64,000 nt of DNA from Ilex aquifolium (GCA_951799425.1 OX637397.1:11769064-11833063), one strand, 5' to 3'. Counted from the stretch's first letter, positions 12,213 through 24,318 are shown. Notes: a model not told the origin generated them from the letters alone. Translations and numbers: made by a program.

Positions 12213-12730
12213 ATGAAGCCTTCAGACTTGGAAGACATCAAAAAGCGGTTCTTCCCTAAACTGGACTTGTCCCTACGAGTCCCGATCTCTGATGAGCCTT
12301 ATAACTACCTTCCTCGAGGGAAAGTTTGCTTCTTCGAGGGTGCCATGGACATGGGCCTTCATCTTCCCATTCATCCTTCCATTGAGCGAGTCCTTGCGTA
12401 CTATGGCTTGTGTCCCTCTCGTCTCTCGCCCCGAGGTTGGGCTGCTATGGTCAGCTTTTTCCTCTTCTGGCATCTACATGGCAACGGTGGGTTCCCTACT
12501 GTTGCTGAGTTTCTTTATTGAAATGAGATCGAAGAGGATGAGCTCCCCTGCTTCAGCTTCTTTTGGTGGAGGCACTTCAACTTGCCCCCTTTGGTTCTTG
12601 ACCTTCCTCCTCTTCCTGAAGGGTGGTCTCGACTCTTCTTTTTTGCATCCGGGAATTCTTGGAGATCTACCGAGCAGCGCTGATCTAGCACTAGAATTCC
12701 ATGCTCCTGGGGGAGCTTCTCTCGTATAGG
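12213..12730 (+). CDS. Second accessory frame in T1 copy, PF04195-like N-terminal half
   Basis: The frame opens with MKPSDLEDIKKRFFPKLDL and continues with GKVCFFEGAMDMGLHLPIHP and LSPRGWAAMVSFFLFW. This repeats the pattern of the first accessory protein (VCFF..A.E.GL..P.HP, then LSP..W). The element therefore carried two diverged copies of this domain. The equivalent position in the first T1 copy lies left of the window. It is broken. Confidence 0.5.
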
Positions 12731-12802
12731 TATGTTCAGGCAGAGCTATCTTGACTAAATCCTGTGAAAATCCATTCTCCTTATGTTTTCGTTATGCAGG
12801 TG

Positions 12803-12924
12803 CTCCTGGTGGAAACTTTTTCTTTTCCAAGTCAAGGAAATTAAAAAGACCAAGAAATGGTTGACCCTATCGTTTGCACTTAGGGTCCTCATTACCAAAA
12901 TGCTATCATTTTAGAATTTTTTAC
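12803..12924. repeat. Flanking segment F, copy 2
   Basis: It is near-identical to 6723-6844 (about two differences). Both copies are followed without a gap by an LTR, so flank and LTR moved as one unit of about 700 bp. The breakpoint in the element interior is at about 12803 and shares the short sequence ctcctggt with the flank. Confidence 0.85.
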
Positions 12925-13505
12925 TGATGGTGTTATTTCACATAAATGAACAGTGAGTTCGAGGGCAATGGCTAAGAATAGATCTGAGCTACAAGGCTTT
13001 TGAATTGGTAGGTGAATACTCTGGTTATCAGAGGTGTGGTGTGTGTAACACAGTAGAAATATAGTGGTTCACCGGCTGATGAGCTCGGCTAATCCACTCT
13101 ACAATGGAGGCTCTTGCTCCTGAGGTGTGTATTTCTTCAAAAGGTGTTTACAGATTTCTCTTTGATACCTTTCAGTCCCCCCCTTTGTTGGAGCAATGTA
13201 CCGTACTTATAATGCCATTCCTAACTTTAAGAAATCTCTACCGAGATCTTTGCCCTTCATCCATGGGATCTCCCTTAATTATGGGAGAGGATCTTGGTCA
13301 ATTGAGTGTTTTACGCCTGGGATGCTGCTTAGCTTTTGTTTCGGGGATGCCAGCTGTCATTCAACTACTTCCTTATTATCTCGGCTGTTATTTCGCTTGG
13401 GAGGAGCTCGAGTTCTGATCCTCTAAGCTCTGGAGCTCCGAACTGACCTCTCGATCTGATCTCTTGGGCTGAGCTCATACTTAGGATTAATTTTTGGTAC
13501 CATCA
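12925..13505 (-). repeat. LTR of second T1 copy (5' LTR in element orientation)
   Basis: This 581-bp LTR starts TGATGG and ends ACCATCA. It is about 95% identical by eye to 6845-7424. The base pairs on its outer side (actttttgagg) do not match those on the other side of the element, so no target-site duplication is visible. Confidence 0.88.
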
Positions 13506-14497
13506 ACTTTTTGAGGTTAAGTGACATTTTTTTGAGGTAGAAGTTATAACAGAAAAAGTGATGAATGTTATAACGTTAAATGTTAAGTTACAATTTTTTG
13601 AGATCAAGTTACACCTTTTAAATGTGAAGTTATAATTGATCAGAATATTTATAACCGGTCATAACATTTCCTGATTGATCATGAAGTTACCTCAAACAGC
13701 GAGTGAAAAAGTTGGTTGTTATATATTTTTTTTTATCTCAAACAGTGAGTGAAAAATTGATTAAGTGACAAACTATATTTAGTTGTTAAAATTTTCGTCG
13801 TTAATTCTACTTTTTGTTTTAGTGAGAAAAAAATTCCATTGACCTTCAGAACACTATTGTCTCGTTTGGTTACCATATTGTAAATAATGAATTATACTAG
13901 GTAATACATGTTAATTCCGTATAAGCGGATAAAATACAAGATTAAATATGAGACAAATATATTACAAATTATAATCTAGTATTTGATAAGACACTTGATT
14001 AAGAGTGAAATAATACTAATTACATATTGATCAAAAAACCATCAATATTGTCTAGTTATTAATGTTTTGTTTATTTGGTGGATAAAAAAGTAAATTTATA
14101 ACTGAATACGCTTGAATTGAACTATAATACTACCTCCTCATGTGGTATTATAATATGTTCAATAATACGGATAAAGTTTATTATAAAGTTGGATTAAATA
14201 TTTTAATCTTCTATGATTCTGTAATCTACCTTTTAATGCTACAACCAAACAACCCTATAAGAATTAATGTTACACAAACGTACACATTGATAGAAATACA
14301 CACCCAAAAACATAATTACAAATTTTTTTTACCTACAACCATATATATTAAAACAAACAAACTCATACACACACACGTGCACACTTAAAACACGCTATAA
14401 AAGTACACACTTACACAAGTTCACAATAAGAGATGAAAAAATATGCGCATAAAACACAACAAAAATACCCACGTTCACATGTGTTGAAAAACAAAAT
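13506..14497. other. AT-rich intergenic spacer with a MITE-like segment
   Basis: No gene was recognised. 13506-13800 contains degenerate repeats of gaggttaagtgaca/aagttataa. 13864-14250 is the MITE-like segment listed separately. The remainder has many short CA/AC runs. Confidence 0.5.
13864..14250. mobile_element. Possible MITE with GTTTGGTT ends
   Basis: The left end reads GTTTGGTTACC and the right end reads ACAACCAAAC, an inverted pair around about 390 bp of AT-rich, non-coding DNA. Such ends occur in Tourist-like and other plant MITEs. No clear target-site duplication was found, so the assignment is weak. Confidence 0.35.
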
Positions 14498-15046
14498 ACC
14501 GAATTAAGAGAGATCTAGCAAGTCTAGTCCAAAGTGGTCCACGCCCAGTCGAGGTCATCAGGGTTCAAGGAGCTACATTAGCAATGGACCATGCAGGGTC
14601 ATCCAAGAGCCTCATCCTCGCTACCTTGGAAAGAGTTAACCCCCACCTCATCTTTTGACCGAATCTTATGGAGAACAACACAACTACCTTATCCGTTGAG
14701 AAAAAGTCGCCAGCTCCACCAGATTAGCCATTTAGTTACTATTAAGTCGCCCCAATCTGTTAAGAGGCGACTATAAATTGTAAGTCCCGCCAACACTTGG
14801 GGGGCAGATCACACTCAGTCGAGCACAACTTTCTCATCTCTCTCAGCTTGTAATTCCCTGCTCTCCCTACACACTTGAAGTAATAAAATACCCAGCGACC
14901 CTAGCCATTCAAAGTAGATGTAGGTCACATTGACCGAACTACTATAAATTCTTGTCTTGCCTGTGTTTCTATCTCTCTCTACTTTACTACTGTATTTATT
15001 ACTGTTTACTTGATAGGTGGTGTGCAAACCAATTTGTGCATCATCA
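14498..15046 (+). repeat. Left LTR of Tat element T2
   Basis: It ends ...GTGCATCATCA, directly before the primer-binding motif. It aligns to 24375-24923 throughout. It contains a polyadenylation-type motif (AATAAA) near 14881 and a TATAAAT motif near 14942. Confidence 0.85.
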
Positions 15047-15099
15047 GTTTGGCGCCGTCTATGGGAACGACAAAATTCTCACTTAAACACTTCCTTTGC

Positions 15100-16715
15100 T
15101 GAACCAATGACGATCACCACCAGATCAATGAATTAGCCTGAAGACAATCCAGCACGAGAGAAGGAGGTTGCTCCTCCACCAACCAATCCCGTCCCAAATG
15201 CGCAGCAGATGCTAGACACAATGCAGAAGCTTGTAGCCTAGAACCAACAGATTCTGCAACTGATGCTCACCGGACAGCAAGGAGGAGCGCAGCCTGTTGG
15301 ACCCCAAGCCAGAGGAGCTCTACGTCCTGCTGGACGTCAAGGAGCTCCCCACTTGGGCGCCCCATTTGGCGCCCCACACAGGGAGGCCCACCATGAGGGA
15401 CCTCCACCTCCTCCTCCAGCTCCCACTTCTCATGGTCGAGACCCTCATTTCCAAGAAGATGAGGGTGAAAACCAAAGCGTGGAGCATGGGAGTCATTTCC
15501 ACGATAATTTCAAAGGAGCTCCCAATCACTAGGATGAAAAAATAAAAGAGGTACAAAATCAACTGGGTGACGTCTTCAAAGCCATGAAGGCACAAGGACC
15601 CGAGACTGTGGCAAACTACCCCCTTCCCAAAAAAATCAAAATGTCATCCGTCGAAACCTTTGACGGTTCCTAAGACCCACTTGATCACCTCGAAACTTAT
15701 AAGAATTCAATACAGCTACACAATGTCCCCAACGAAAATCCTGTGCAGGGCATTCCCAACTATCTTGAATGGATCAGCCCGACAATGGTTTTCCAAGCTC
15801 TCCCCAGCCTCCATTGGCTCCTTTGCTCAGTTAAGCAGGTCCTTCGTGTCGCACTTCATCAGAGGACGCTGAAATTAGAAGCCTGCCACTCACATGCTCA
15901 GTATAAAACAGGACCGAGATGAGAGCCTAAAGAGCTACCTCACTCCTTTTAACGAGGAGGTCCTTCAGATCGACGAGCCCGATGATAAGGTCAGCATGAC
16001 CGCCTTCCAGGGAGGCCTCTGGTCGTCAAGCTTCCTCTTTTCAGTGATGAAGCGCCCGCCGAAGAGCATGTCGAAGCTGCTTGCAAAAGCCCAGAAGTAT
16101 ATGAATGCTGAGGACATCACAAGGGCCAGATGAGGTGAGTCATCCACAACAGGGGAGAAGAGAAAGGAGAAAGACAGAGACGACAAGAAGGAGAGTAGCA
16201 ACAAGCGCAATAGGACAGAGAGGATACCAGCCAAAGACCGGCTTGGTCCTGCTCCTCAAAAAGATCGACAAGCCTTCACTCCCCTCAAAGCTGTTGTTGG
16301 GCACATCCTATTCCAGATCTAGGATGACCCCGCAATAAAGTAGCCAGGGAGAATGAAGTCTCCCTCAAACCGCAGGAACCCGCACAAATACTGTCGCTTC
16401 CATCGCGATCATGGCCACGACATCGACGACTGCTATGACCTTAAAAGACAAATTGAGGAACTCATCCAACGTGGTCAACTACGCCAATATGTTGCTGGTA
16501 GGGGACTGGCGCCGCCACTGCCTCATAATCAGGAAGACCAACAACCTATGGGGGAAATTCACACCATCTCTAGAGGGCTTGTAAGAGGAGGAGAATCCCT
16601 CTCCGCCATGAAGGCCCATGCCAGGAAAGCTAGACACCTCGACGATTTGTGCCCGTCCAAGGGGCCTAAGCATGGAAGCAGAGAGGTCATATCCTTCTCA
16701 GACAAGGACTTATAA
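15100..16715 (+). CDS. gag region of Tat element T2
   Basis: Recognisable parts are a Pro/Gln-rich N-terminal section, a retrotransposon gag core around 15730-15870 (NGSARQWFSKLSPASIGSF), and a short zinc-binding-like section at about 16380-16500 (CRFHRDHGHDIDDCYDLK), a C/H/C pattern typical of Tat gag. It forms the inner coat of the particle in intact relatives. It is broken. Confidence 0.75.
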
Positions 16716-16739
16716 GGAATCCAGCACCCCCACGATGAC

Positions 16740-18330
16740 CCTCTGGTACTCACTATGACCGTCACTAACTTCCAAGTACGAAGAATCCTGATGGATAGCG
16801 ACAACTTTGCGGATATCTTGTTCACAGATGCCTATGACAAGCTCAACTTGGGCAGAGAACGATTGCAGCCTATCAGGTCGCCCCTAATTGGATTCTCAGG
16901 GGAGAAAGTGTATCCCCTAGGGTCCATCCCCCTACCAGTCACTGTCGGCGCAGCACTCTGGAGCTCCACAGTCATGGTCATAGATTGTCGGTCGAAACTT
17001 CCTAGTCATAGACTATCCGTCGGCTTATAACATCATCGTAGGGTGACCTGCTCTCAACACCCTAAGAGCGGTGCCCTCCACCTACCATCTCATCCTTCGT
17101 TTTCTAACCCTGAATGGAATCGGAGAGGTCCGAGGAGACCAGGTAGCGGCAAGAGAATGCTACGTCTCCTCAATGAAGACCAGAAAACCACAAGAGGCAC
17201 TACAAGTGGAGGTCCTCGACCCAAAAGATGATGCCACGTTGGAAAGAGGAGAACCAGTAGAGGAGCTCAAACCAGTGGTCCTAGATGAGGAATATCCAGA
17301 CAGAAGAGTATACATTGGATCTTCCCTTTCTGAAGATTTAGTCCACCAACTAATAGATTTTTTGAGGCGCAACATGGTCGTATTTGCATAGTCACATGCA
17401 GACCTTGAGGGCATCGAACCTGAGGTCGCCACCCACCACCTCAATGTTGACCCTTATTACAAGCCTGTTCGCCAGAAGCGAAGGGGCGCCTCCACTGAAA
17501 AGGCTTAAGCGATGGACAAAGAGGTGGGAAAGTTGAAATAAAATGGGGCGGTTAGAAGTGGCATATCCTAAGTGGCTTTCAAATGTAGTGATGGTGACTA
17601 AAACCAATGGGAAGTGGAACCTCTGCGTCAACTATACTGAGCTCAAAATGGCATGCCCAAAAGACAGCTGTGTACTGCCATGAATTGACCTCCTCATAAA
17701 CGCCACCACAGGACATGAATTGCTCACCTTCCTGGATGCATACTCTGGATATAACCAGATCAGCATGCACCACCCAGACCAAGAAAAGACATCATTTATC
17801 ACCTAGAAGCGGACCTACTATTACAGGTTCATGCCTTTCGGGCTAAAAAATGCAGGAGCAACTTATCAATGGTTGGTGAACAAGATGTTCCAGTCTCAGA
17901 TTGGGAAAATAATAGAAGTATACGTGGATGACATGCAAGTGAAAAGTCTCGTTGCAGCAGACCACATTAACCACCTCCAAAAAACTTTCAACGTTCTCAA
18001 GTCATACCGCATGAAGCTGAACCCTGAGAAGTGCGCCTTTGGCGTAGGGTTAGGAAAGTTCTTAGCTTTCATGGTCAACCAAAGGGGAATTGAGGCGAAC
18101 CCCGATAAGATCAAGGCCATCCTTGACATGAAACCACCTTCCTCGACCAAGGAGCTCCAGCGCCTCAACAGAAGAATTACAACCCTTAATAGATTCGTTT
18201 CCAAGTTTGCAGACAAATGTCTGCCTTTCTTTAAAATTCTTCGAAAAGCCTTCGAGTGGGGATCTGAGGTGGATGAAGCCTTTCAAAAGCTCAAAGTTTA
18301 CTTGGCTATGCCTCCCCTCCTCTGACATGC
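16740..18330 (+). CDS. Protease and reverse transcriptase region of Tat element T2
   Basis: A protease-like stretch lies at about 16760-16900, where the family normally has a D-S/T-G triad within an ADILF context. Reverse transcriptase is visible at about 17440-18330, with MPFGLKNAGATYQ and the catalytic YVDD within EVYVDDMQVKS. These activities copy element RNA into DNA in intact relatives. The region is broken. Confidence 0.8.
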
Positions 18331-18339
18331 TACACCAGG

Positions 18340-19670
18340 TGAAACTTTAAACTTATACCTTTCTGCTTCCTCATCAGCAGTAATCTCTATCCTCGTCAGA
18401 GACAACGATGGAGTGCAAAAGCCTATCTATTATATGAGTAGAGCATACCGGGGAGCAGAAATCAAATATTCGGGGCTAGAAAAGCTGGCACTCGCCCTAA
18501 TCTTAACAGCAAGGCGTCTACGACATTATTTCTAGAGTCACACCGTTGTTGTTGTCATGGACCAGCCTTTGAAACGAGTTCTAGGAAAGACGAACGTGTC
18601 TGGGAGACTCCTTAAGTGGGTAGTGGATCTGGGCGAGTTCAATATCCAGCACCAACCGAGGGCGGCCATCAAAGCATAAGCCTTGACAGATTTTATTGCG
18701 GAGCTCACACAGGTAGAGGTGGAGAGCAATGAGCCTTCCACACTTCATCAAGCTTCCACATATTCAGACACTCAGACGCCGAGCCCGGGCACGCAAAATA
18801 ACCTGACAACCGACGAGGACATCCAGGCGCCCCAGTCAAACATCCAGGCACCGTAGTCAGACGTCCCGGTGCACCAAGCACCCAAGATAGAACGGGCGCC
18901 TAGGCCAGGCGACCAGACGCTCAGGCCAAGCGCCCAAGCACCCCAACCAGGTGCTTGGGCCTGGTGCCCAGGTACCCAGGTACCCCAGCCTAGCGCCCAG
19001 GCTCCCGCAGTGATCTCTGAGCCCTCATCTCTACCCCTCTAGAAGCTTTACATGGATGGCTCATCGACCAACGAAGGAGGTGGAACAGGCCTAATCTTGA
19101 TTAGCCCCGACGACACTCCCATCAAGTATGCTGCGAAGCTCCACTTCATCGCCTCTAACAATGAAGCAAAATATGAAGCCCTTCTCTCTGGCCTAAGGAT
19201 GACAATCGAAATGGAAGCCCAACAACTCATCACTTATAGTGATTCCCAGCTAATAGTCAACCAAGTGAAGGGTGAGTTTAAAGCAAAAGGAACGAGAATG
19301 CATGAGTACTTTGCCATGGTGAAAGTCTTACTCACGAAGTTCCAATACTTCAAGATATGCCACATCCTGAGGGAAGACAACATGGCTATGGATGCACTGG
19401 CCGGACTCGCCTCATACTCAGAAGCCCCGCCAAGACCAACATTCATCAGTCACCAGTTCGAACCAAGCAAGTTATACGTGGAAGCCACAAACGTCAACTA
19501 TATATCTGTTGAATCAAACTGGATGATCCCAATAAGGGCATACCTCCAGGACATCGTGCCGTCAGATGACCTTCTGGAAGCCAAGAAACTCAGGATGAGA
19601 GCCTCCAAATTTACCATCTTACAAGACATCTTGTACAAGAAAGGCTACTTATTGCCACTACTATGATGCC
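18340..19670 (+). CDS. RNase H region, GC-rich linker and second (plant/archaeal-type) RNase H of Tat element T2
   Basis: A decayed first RNase H (18340-18720) is followed by a GC-rich linker at about 18770-19030 built from repeats of gcgcccag/caggcgccc. Next comes a second RNase H (19052-19660), with MDGSSTNEGGGTGLIL, NNEAKYEALLSGL, YSDSQLIVNQVKGEF and ILREDNMAMDALA. The additional RNase H is diagnostic of Tat. The second RNase H is uninterrupted over about 200 residues. The linker is unusually GC-rich for this window. Confidence 0.82.
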
Positions 19671-19689
19671 TTTGACCAGAAGAGGCTAA

Positions 19690-20757
19690 CTATGCCCTGC
19701 GGGAGATCCATGAAGGGGTTTGTGAGAATCACTCTGGAGGACGCTCCCTCGCCCACAAGGCACTCAGGCAGGGCTACTTCTGGCCTAGCATGGTGAGGGA
19801 TGCCCAAGAGTTCACTAGCAAGTGTGACAAGTGCCAGCGCTTAGCCATTGTGCCCAGACAGTTGCCAGAAGAGCTGACGGTCATCACAAGTCCGTAGTCT
19901 TTCTCCAAATGGGGGTATCGACATCTTGGGTCCCTATATCTGAGCAGAGGGCAATGTAAGTTCGTGGTGGTAGCAGTCAACTACTTCACTAAATGGACGG
20001 AGGCCGAACCCTTGGCAAAGATAACCGACACGAAGGTAAAAGATTTTATCTGGAAGAACCTGGTCTGCCGCTTTGGGATACCTCACGCCATAGTCAGTGA
20101 CAACGCCAAGCAATTCGACAACAAGCTCCTAAACTCCTTCTGCTCCGACCTCCAGATAAAGCAGCCTCATTCCAGTCCAGTGCACCTGCAGGCAAACAGA
20201 CAGGTAGAAGTCATGGTCAGAACAGTTTTATGCAACTTAAAGACAAGGCTCGAAAGAGCAAAGGTTCTTTGGGTTGACGAACTCCCAGGCGTATTATGGG
20301 CTTACCGAACGACACCGAGGACCCCAACTGGAGAAACCTCCTTTTTCCTTGCCTTTGGAACTGAGGCTGTCATCCCTGTGGAGATAGGGGTACATTCTCT
20401 AAGGGTCCAACACCACGACCCCATCTCCAACGAGGATTGACTCCACATCAACCTCGATTTGGTAGAGCAGGCAAGGGAGATGGTTGTGGTCCGCAATACG
20501 GAGTACAAGCGCCGCATAGAAACATACTATAACTCAAGGGTGAAGTCTCGTTCCTTCCAACCAGGAGACTTGGTCCTCAAAAAAGTGATCCTCGCTAGAA
20601 ATGATTCGCGAGAAGGAAAGTTGGGACCAAATTGGGAAGGACCCTACCTCATAACAGAAGTGGTGAGGCCAGACACTTATAAGATCCAAAATTCCGAGGG
20701 GAAGGTCTTACCCCATCCATGGAACGCTGAGCACCTGAAGAGGCACTACCAATAACA
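19690..20757 (+). CDS. Integrase region of Tat element T2
   Basis: The zinc-binding start is recognisable at about 19700-19850. The catalytic core follows at 19964-20440 with VAVNYFTKWTEAEP, HAIVSDNAKQF and LWAYRTTPRTPTGETSF, then a C-terminal section at 20459-20755 with NSRVKSRSFQPGDLVLKKV and GKLGPNWEGPYLI. In intact relatives it inserts the DNA copy into the genome. It is broken. Confidence 0.82.
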
Positions 20758-20994
20758 CCTTAAGAGAGTAGAAATAGTAAAGTTGGGGAACTTGATTTTA
20801 TTTTTTGTACCTTTTTTGGGGTTATTACCCAATATTGCTTGACATAAGCAGTGAATGAATAAAACTTTCTAGATTTTACTCCAAAAAGATCTTTGCATTT
20901 CTATATTCAATTTTAAAGGAACATCAGTGGAAAAAAACCACTTTTACAAAAGTGAGGCTACATATTGCCTTTCTAAAAAAAAAAGGAAAAAATC

Positions 20995-23761
20995 AAAAGT
21001 CCCTAGCACTCTAACTACTCTCATGGTCGTCGTCCTCCTCCTCGGCATCACTATCACCGTCAGAGCCTTCACCAACATCATTAGGCGCCTCGTATGGCAC
21101 GAAGCCTGAAATTTCAATATCAGGGAAAGCAGCAGAGATCTTTCCCCAGCGCTCCTCATAACCATCAATAAAGGCATCTGCAAGGCCATTCTCTAAATCA
21201 CTCTCAGCCATGACAGCCATCTCCTCAGCCGGAGAAACTCTCTCGTGAGCTGCCTTCACCTCTGTCTCCACTCTCAAGCAAGCAGCCACTCTGAGTGCGG
21301 CCCTCTCGTGGGTCTCCACAAACTCAGCTTCTCTGAGCGCGGCCCTCTCGTGGGTCTCCACAAGCTCAGCCTCTCTGAGCGCGTCCCTCTCACGGGTCGC
21401 CAAAAGCTTAGTCTCAAGCTTAGTCGCTCTCTCGCGGGTCTCCGCAAGCTCGGCCTCCCTGAGCGCGACCCTCTCATGGGTTGCCATAAGCTCAGCCTGG
21501 GAAGTCTTGTCAGCAGCTTCAAGCTCAGCAATCCTCCCATGAGCAGTAAGAAGCTCATTTTGCACAACTTCATGACTATGTTTCAGCTGGCCATAAAAGA
21601 CAACCCTTGAAATTAAACACACATATGCAGTTGAAGCCTGAAGAAAGACAAAAGGCAAAAGAATGTAAGACGCTTAAGGAAGGACTGGAGAAAGGGAGAC
21701 AACAGACCCTTACCTGAGCCAGCCCTTCTAGAAAAGTGCTGATGATTTCCTTGGAGCCCAGAGCACTAATCTCATTAACATCACATCGTTGGAAAGCACA
21801 AACCTCCTAAGTCAATCCCTGATGACTCGCGCGTTACTTAACATAGAGCTAATCTGAGTAGGTGCTCCAGTAGAAGTTCCTATAGGAGGAGTCAACGAAT
21901 GAGGGGCAGAAGGTGCAGTCGACAGAGGAGTCTTTGGAGTAACAGTCACAACTGAAGAAGTCGCCGCCCGAGGAGGCACCACTGGAGGGGTCACTTGAGA
22001 GGAGCTTGCCTCGATCGGTACCACTAGAGGGGTCACTTGAAAGGAGCTTTCCAAAGCATCGCTCATCATCGCCACCTTAGGAGGAGGAGTACTCCTACCA
22101 GAATAATGGGTCTCAACCACCGTTCTATCCACTGCAAAGGAGATAAAGTGTTATCTAGATGAGAAGCAAGTAAATGAGGAAAATACAAGAGAATCAACGT
22201 ACCCTTCCTCTTCAAAGAGGGACCACCGAACTTTAGAGAAGGAGCACCAGCCCTAGCACGAACTGCAGGGGAACCTCTAACCCCACCATCTTTGGGAAAA
22301 AGAACTCCCAAGTCTTAGTCAGGATGAGCCATCACGGCTTATAACATCCACTCTTGGTCCTTCAAGAGCATAGGAGAATCTGCAAGGGGATGATGGGCAC
22401 ATAGTAAAAAAAAAAAAGGAGAAAGAGTAAGTGTAGGGCATACCAAGTCTCTTAGGAGAACCACATCCTATTGGTACCAAAGCCCTATCAGCCTCTGAGA
22501 CCCACTCGCCGCTAACGAACAAGAAGCGAGATTTCCAGCTATGACAGTTGGAGCGTAATCCGTAATCAATTTACTCCATCTCGTAGTAAAATAGTACCAG
22601 CTCTATTAGAAGCAGGAGTCTCACTCAAGTTATAAGTTACATAAAACTCGTAAGGAGAGACATCCTCATGGTGCACCTTCCTCCACAATACCAAAAAACC
22701 AAGCAAAACTCTCCAACCATTGGGCGCCAATCGCCTTGGTGCTAGTGAAAAGTAATGCAGAATACGACAAACGGAGGAAGGCATTAGGAACCTGAGCCCA
22801 GCCTCAAGCATCTCTTCATAAATGACAATGTCACTAGAGGAGTTATCACAAACAGACTCATCCATCTCAGCTCGACGGCACAGAACCGTTGGAGGAATGT
22901 TATAAGCAGAAACAATCCTCAGAATATCCTCATCAGTATTGAGCATACTAGAAATGGTACTTACTTTAGATCCATCATCGTCTAGAGCTACCTTGCCTTG
23001 ATGTTTTTTATTGCGAGGACGTGAAGAGTTGCCTAAGCCACTACTAGGGAGGCCCTAAGGAATCTGATTTTGAGGAGTTCCAACTGAAGGAACCAGATGA
23101 TCTGCCACATTATGAGAATCGCCACCACCAAAAGTGCCTGTCGCCAACTGTGTCTTGCTCGCCGCCAGTAGCTCCTCACCGAGTGCTTGGGTCGCCTCGA
23201 CCACAGCAAGGGCCGCCCCGGACTCGGTGCCCAGGGCCTGGCCAGTGGTGCCCAACCCCGCTTTGGACTGTTCTCTCTCCTCGCCTGCACGGGCGCCCAG
23301 CGCAGCGCGCTCAATAGGCTTGCCCAGCCTAGCATGGGCGCCCACCTCCTGGGTCAGCTCACCCAAGACCTCCAAAGCGCGCCCACCTTCCTAGTTAGCT
23401 CGCCTAAGGCTTCCAAAGGTGCAACACCATCTCGCTTGGCCTCACGGATGCTTCCCTCGCCCAAGCTCCCTCTCTGGTCAATGGTTAACAACGCCTGCGG
23501 CGCCCCTTGCGCCTGGCCTAACGGTGCCTCGCCCAGCCCATGGACGCCCTCAGTCGCGTTCTCCTCAACAATGTCTCGAGCTCCATCAACACTGCCATGA
23601 CCCATCACAGTATTCACCTGTGCGCCAGCCCTGATTACTCGATCAATGCTTGCTTCTCCTTCTCCAATAACAGTGGGGCCTTGCGTCTTCTCTTCTTCAA
23701 TCAACATTGCTCTGAACACTCGCCTCAAGAATCTCACCTTTTTGTTCTTGAAGGATTTCAA
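20995..23761 (-). CDS. Antisense accessory region of Tat element T2
   Basis: The reading direction is opposite to gag-pol. From its 5' side it holds an N-terminal Gly/Ala/Glu-rich section (23033-23761), a PF04195-like domain (22566-22946, with SDIVIYEEMLEAGLRFLMP and LAPNGWRVLLGFLVLW), a Ser/Thr/Pro-rich linker (21812-22132), then a coiled coil made of tandem THERAALREAE-like units ending in ERWGKISAAFPDI and an acidic tail (21011-21658). The domain order equals that of the T1 accessory protein. Gaps between the parts may be introns. The role is unknown and the copy is broken. Confidence 0.6.
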
Positions 23762-24318
23762 GAAGAGCTCTACTCCCCTCTCCCAAAATTATATGAAATG
23801 GGTATAATGAAGAAGGAATTTCCTATTTATAGCCTAGGTTTTTTAAAATCCTATTAAGGAAAGGAAAAAGCAAAAAACCCCAATTTATAACCTAAGGCTC
23901 TTCAAGAATCCAACAAGGGAAGTAAAAAAAGGAGTTTATATAGTTAATGGTGTCCCACAGGAAAAAAAAGTCTATAGGAAGGGAGGGAGTCGCCAATCAA
24001 AAAGAGTTTCCAAGAAATCTAAGTTCATGAAGGGTTGGCAGCGACTTAGGATGCCCTTCGGAGTCGCTATTTTGACCGTAACTTTTGATCTGTAACTCCA
24101 AACGGAGCCCATAATATATCAAATCGAAGCTCTCGGCAAGCCCTACAAGAATCGCTGCCTTTGGCTATAATAGACGCCATTAAAAGCCCAAAAAAGGCCT
24201 AGAAACACATGTTTTGGCCTCCCGAAGTTTTTCAGTTATGCCGTTCGGCCGAAAATTCAAACTCAAGCGAATACCCTCATTTCCAAGTTCCATTAGACGC
24301 AGGACATTGGGGGGAAAA

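Larger units (their letters stand above)
6845..13505 (-). mobile_element. Tat-lineage LTR element, second copy of family T1, internally incomplete
   Basis: Two LTRs (6845-7424 and 12925-13505) enclose about 5.5 kb. From the polypurine position (plus-strand gttgcccccc at 7425) and the direction of the accessory frames, the element lies on the minus strand. No gag, protease, RT or integrase is visible, so it is a non-coding-competent derivative. Segment F lies inside it, next to the 12925 LTR, which implies a rearrangement after insertion. The LTRs differ at about 28 of 580 positions (about 5%), mostly transitions, so it is moderately old. It is a broken fossil with many breaks. Confidence 0.8.

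Noticed and set aside
15263-15595. Pro/Gly/Gln-rich frames near the start of Tat element T2
   Set aside because: Alternative frames and shadows of the decayed gag N-terminal region, not separate genes.
23134-23857. Plus-strand Ala/Pro/Ser-rich frames
   Set aside because: Shadows of the GC-rich minus-strand accessory region of Tat element T2.
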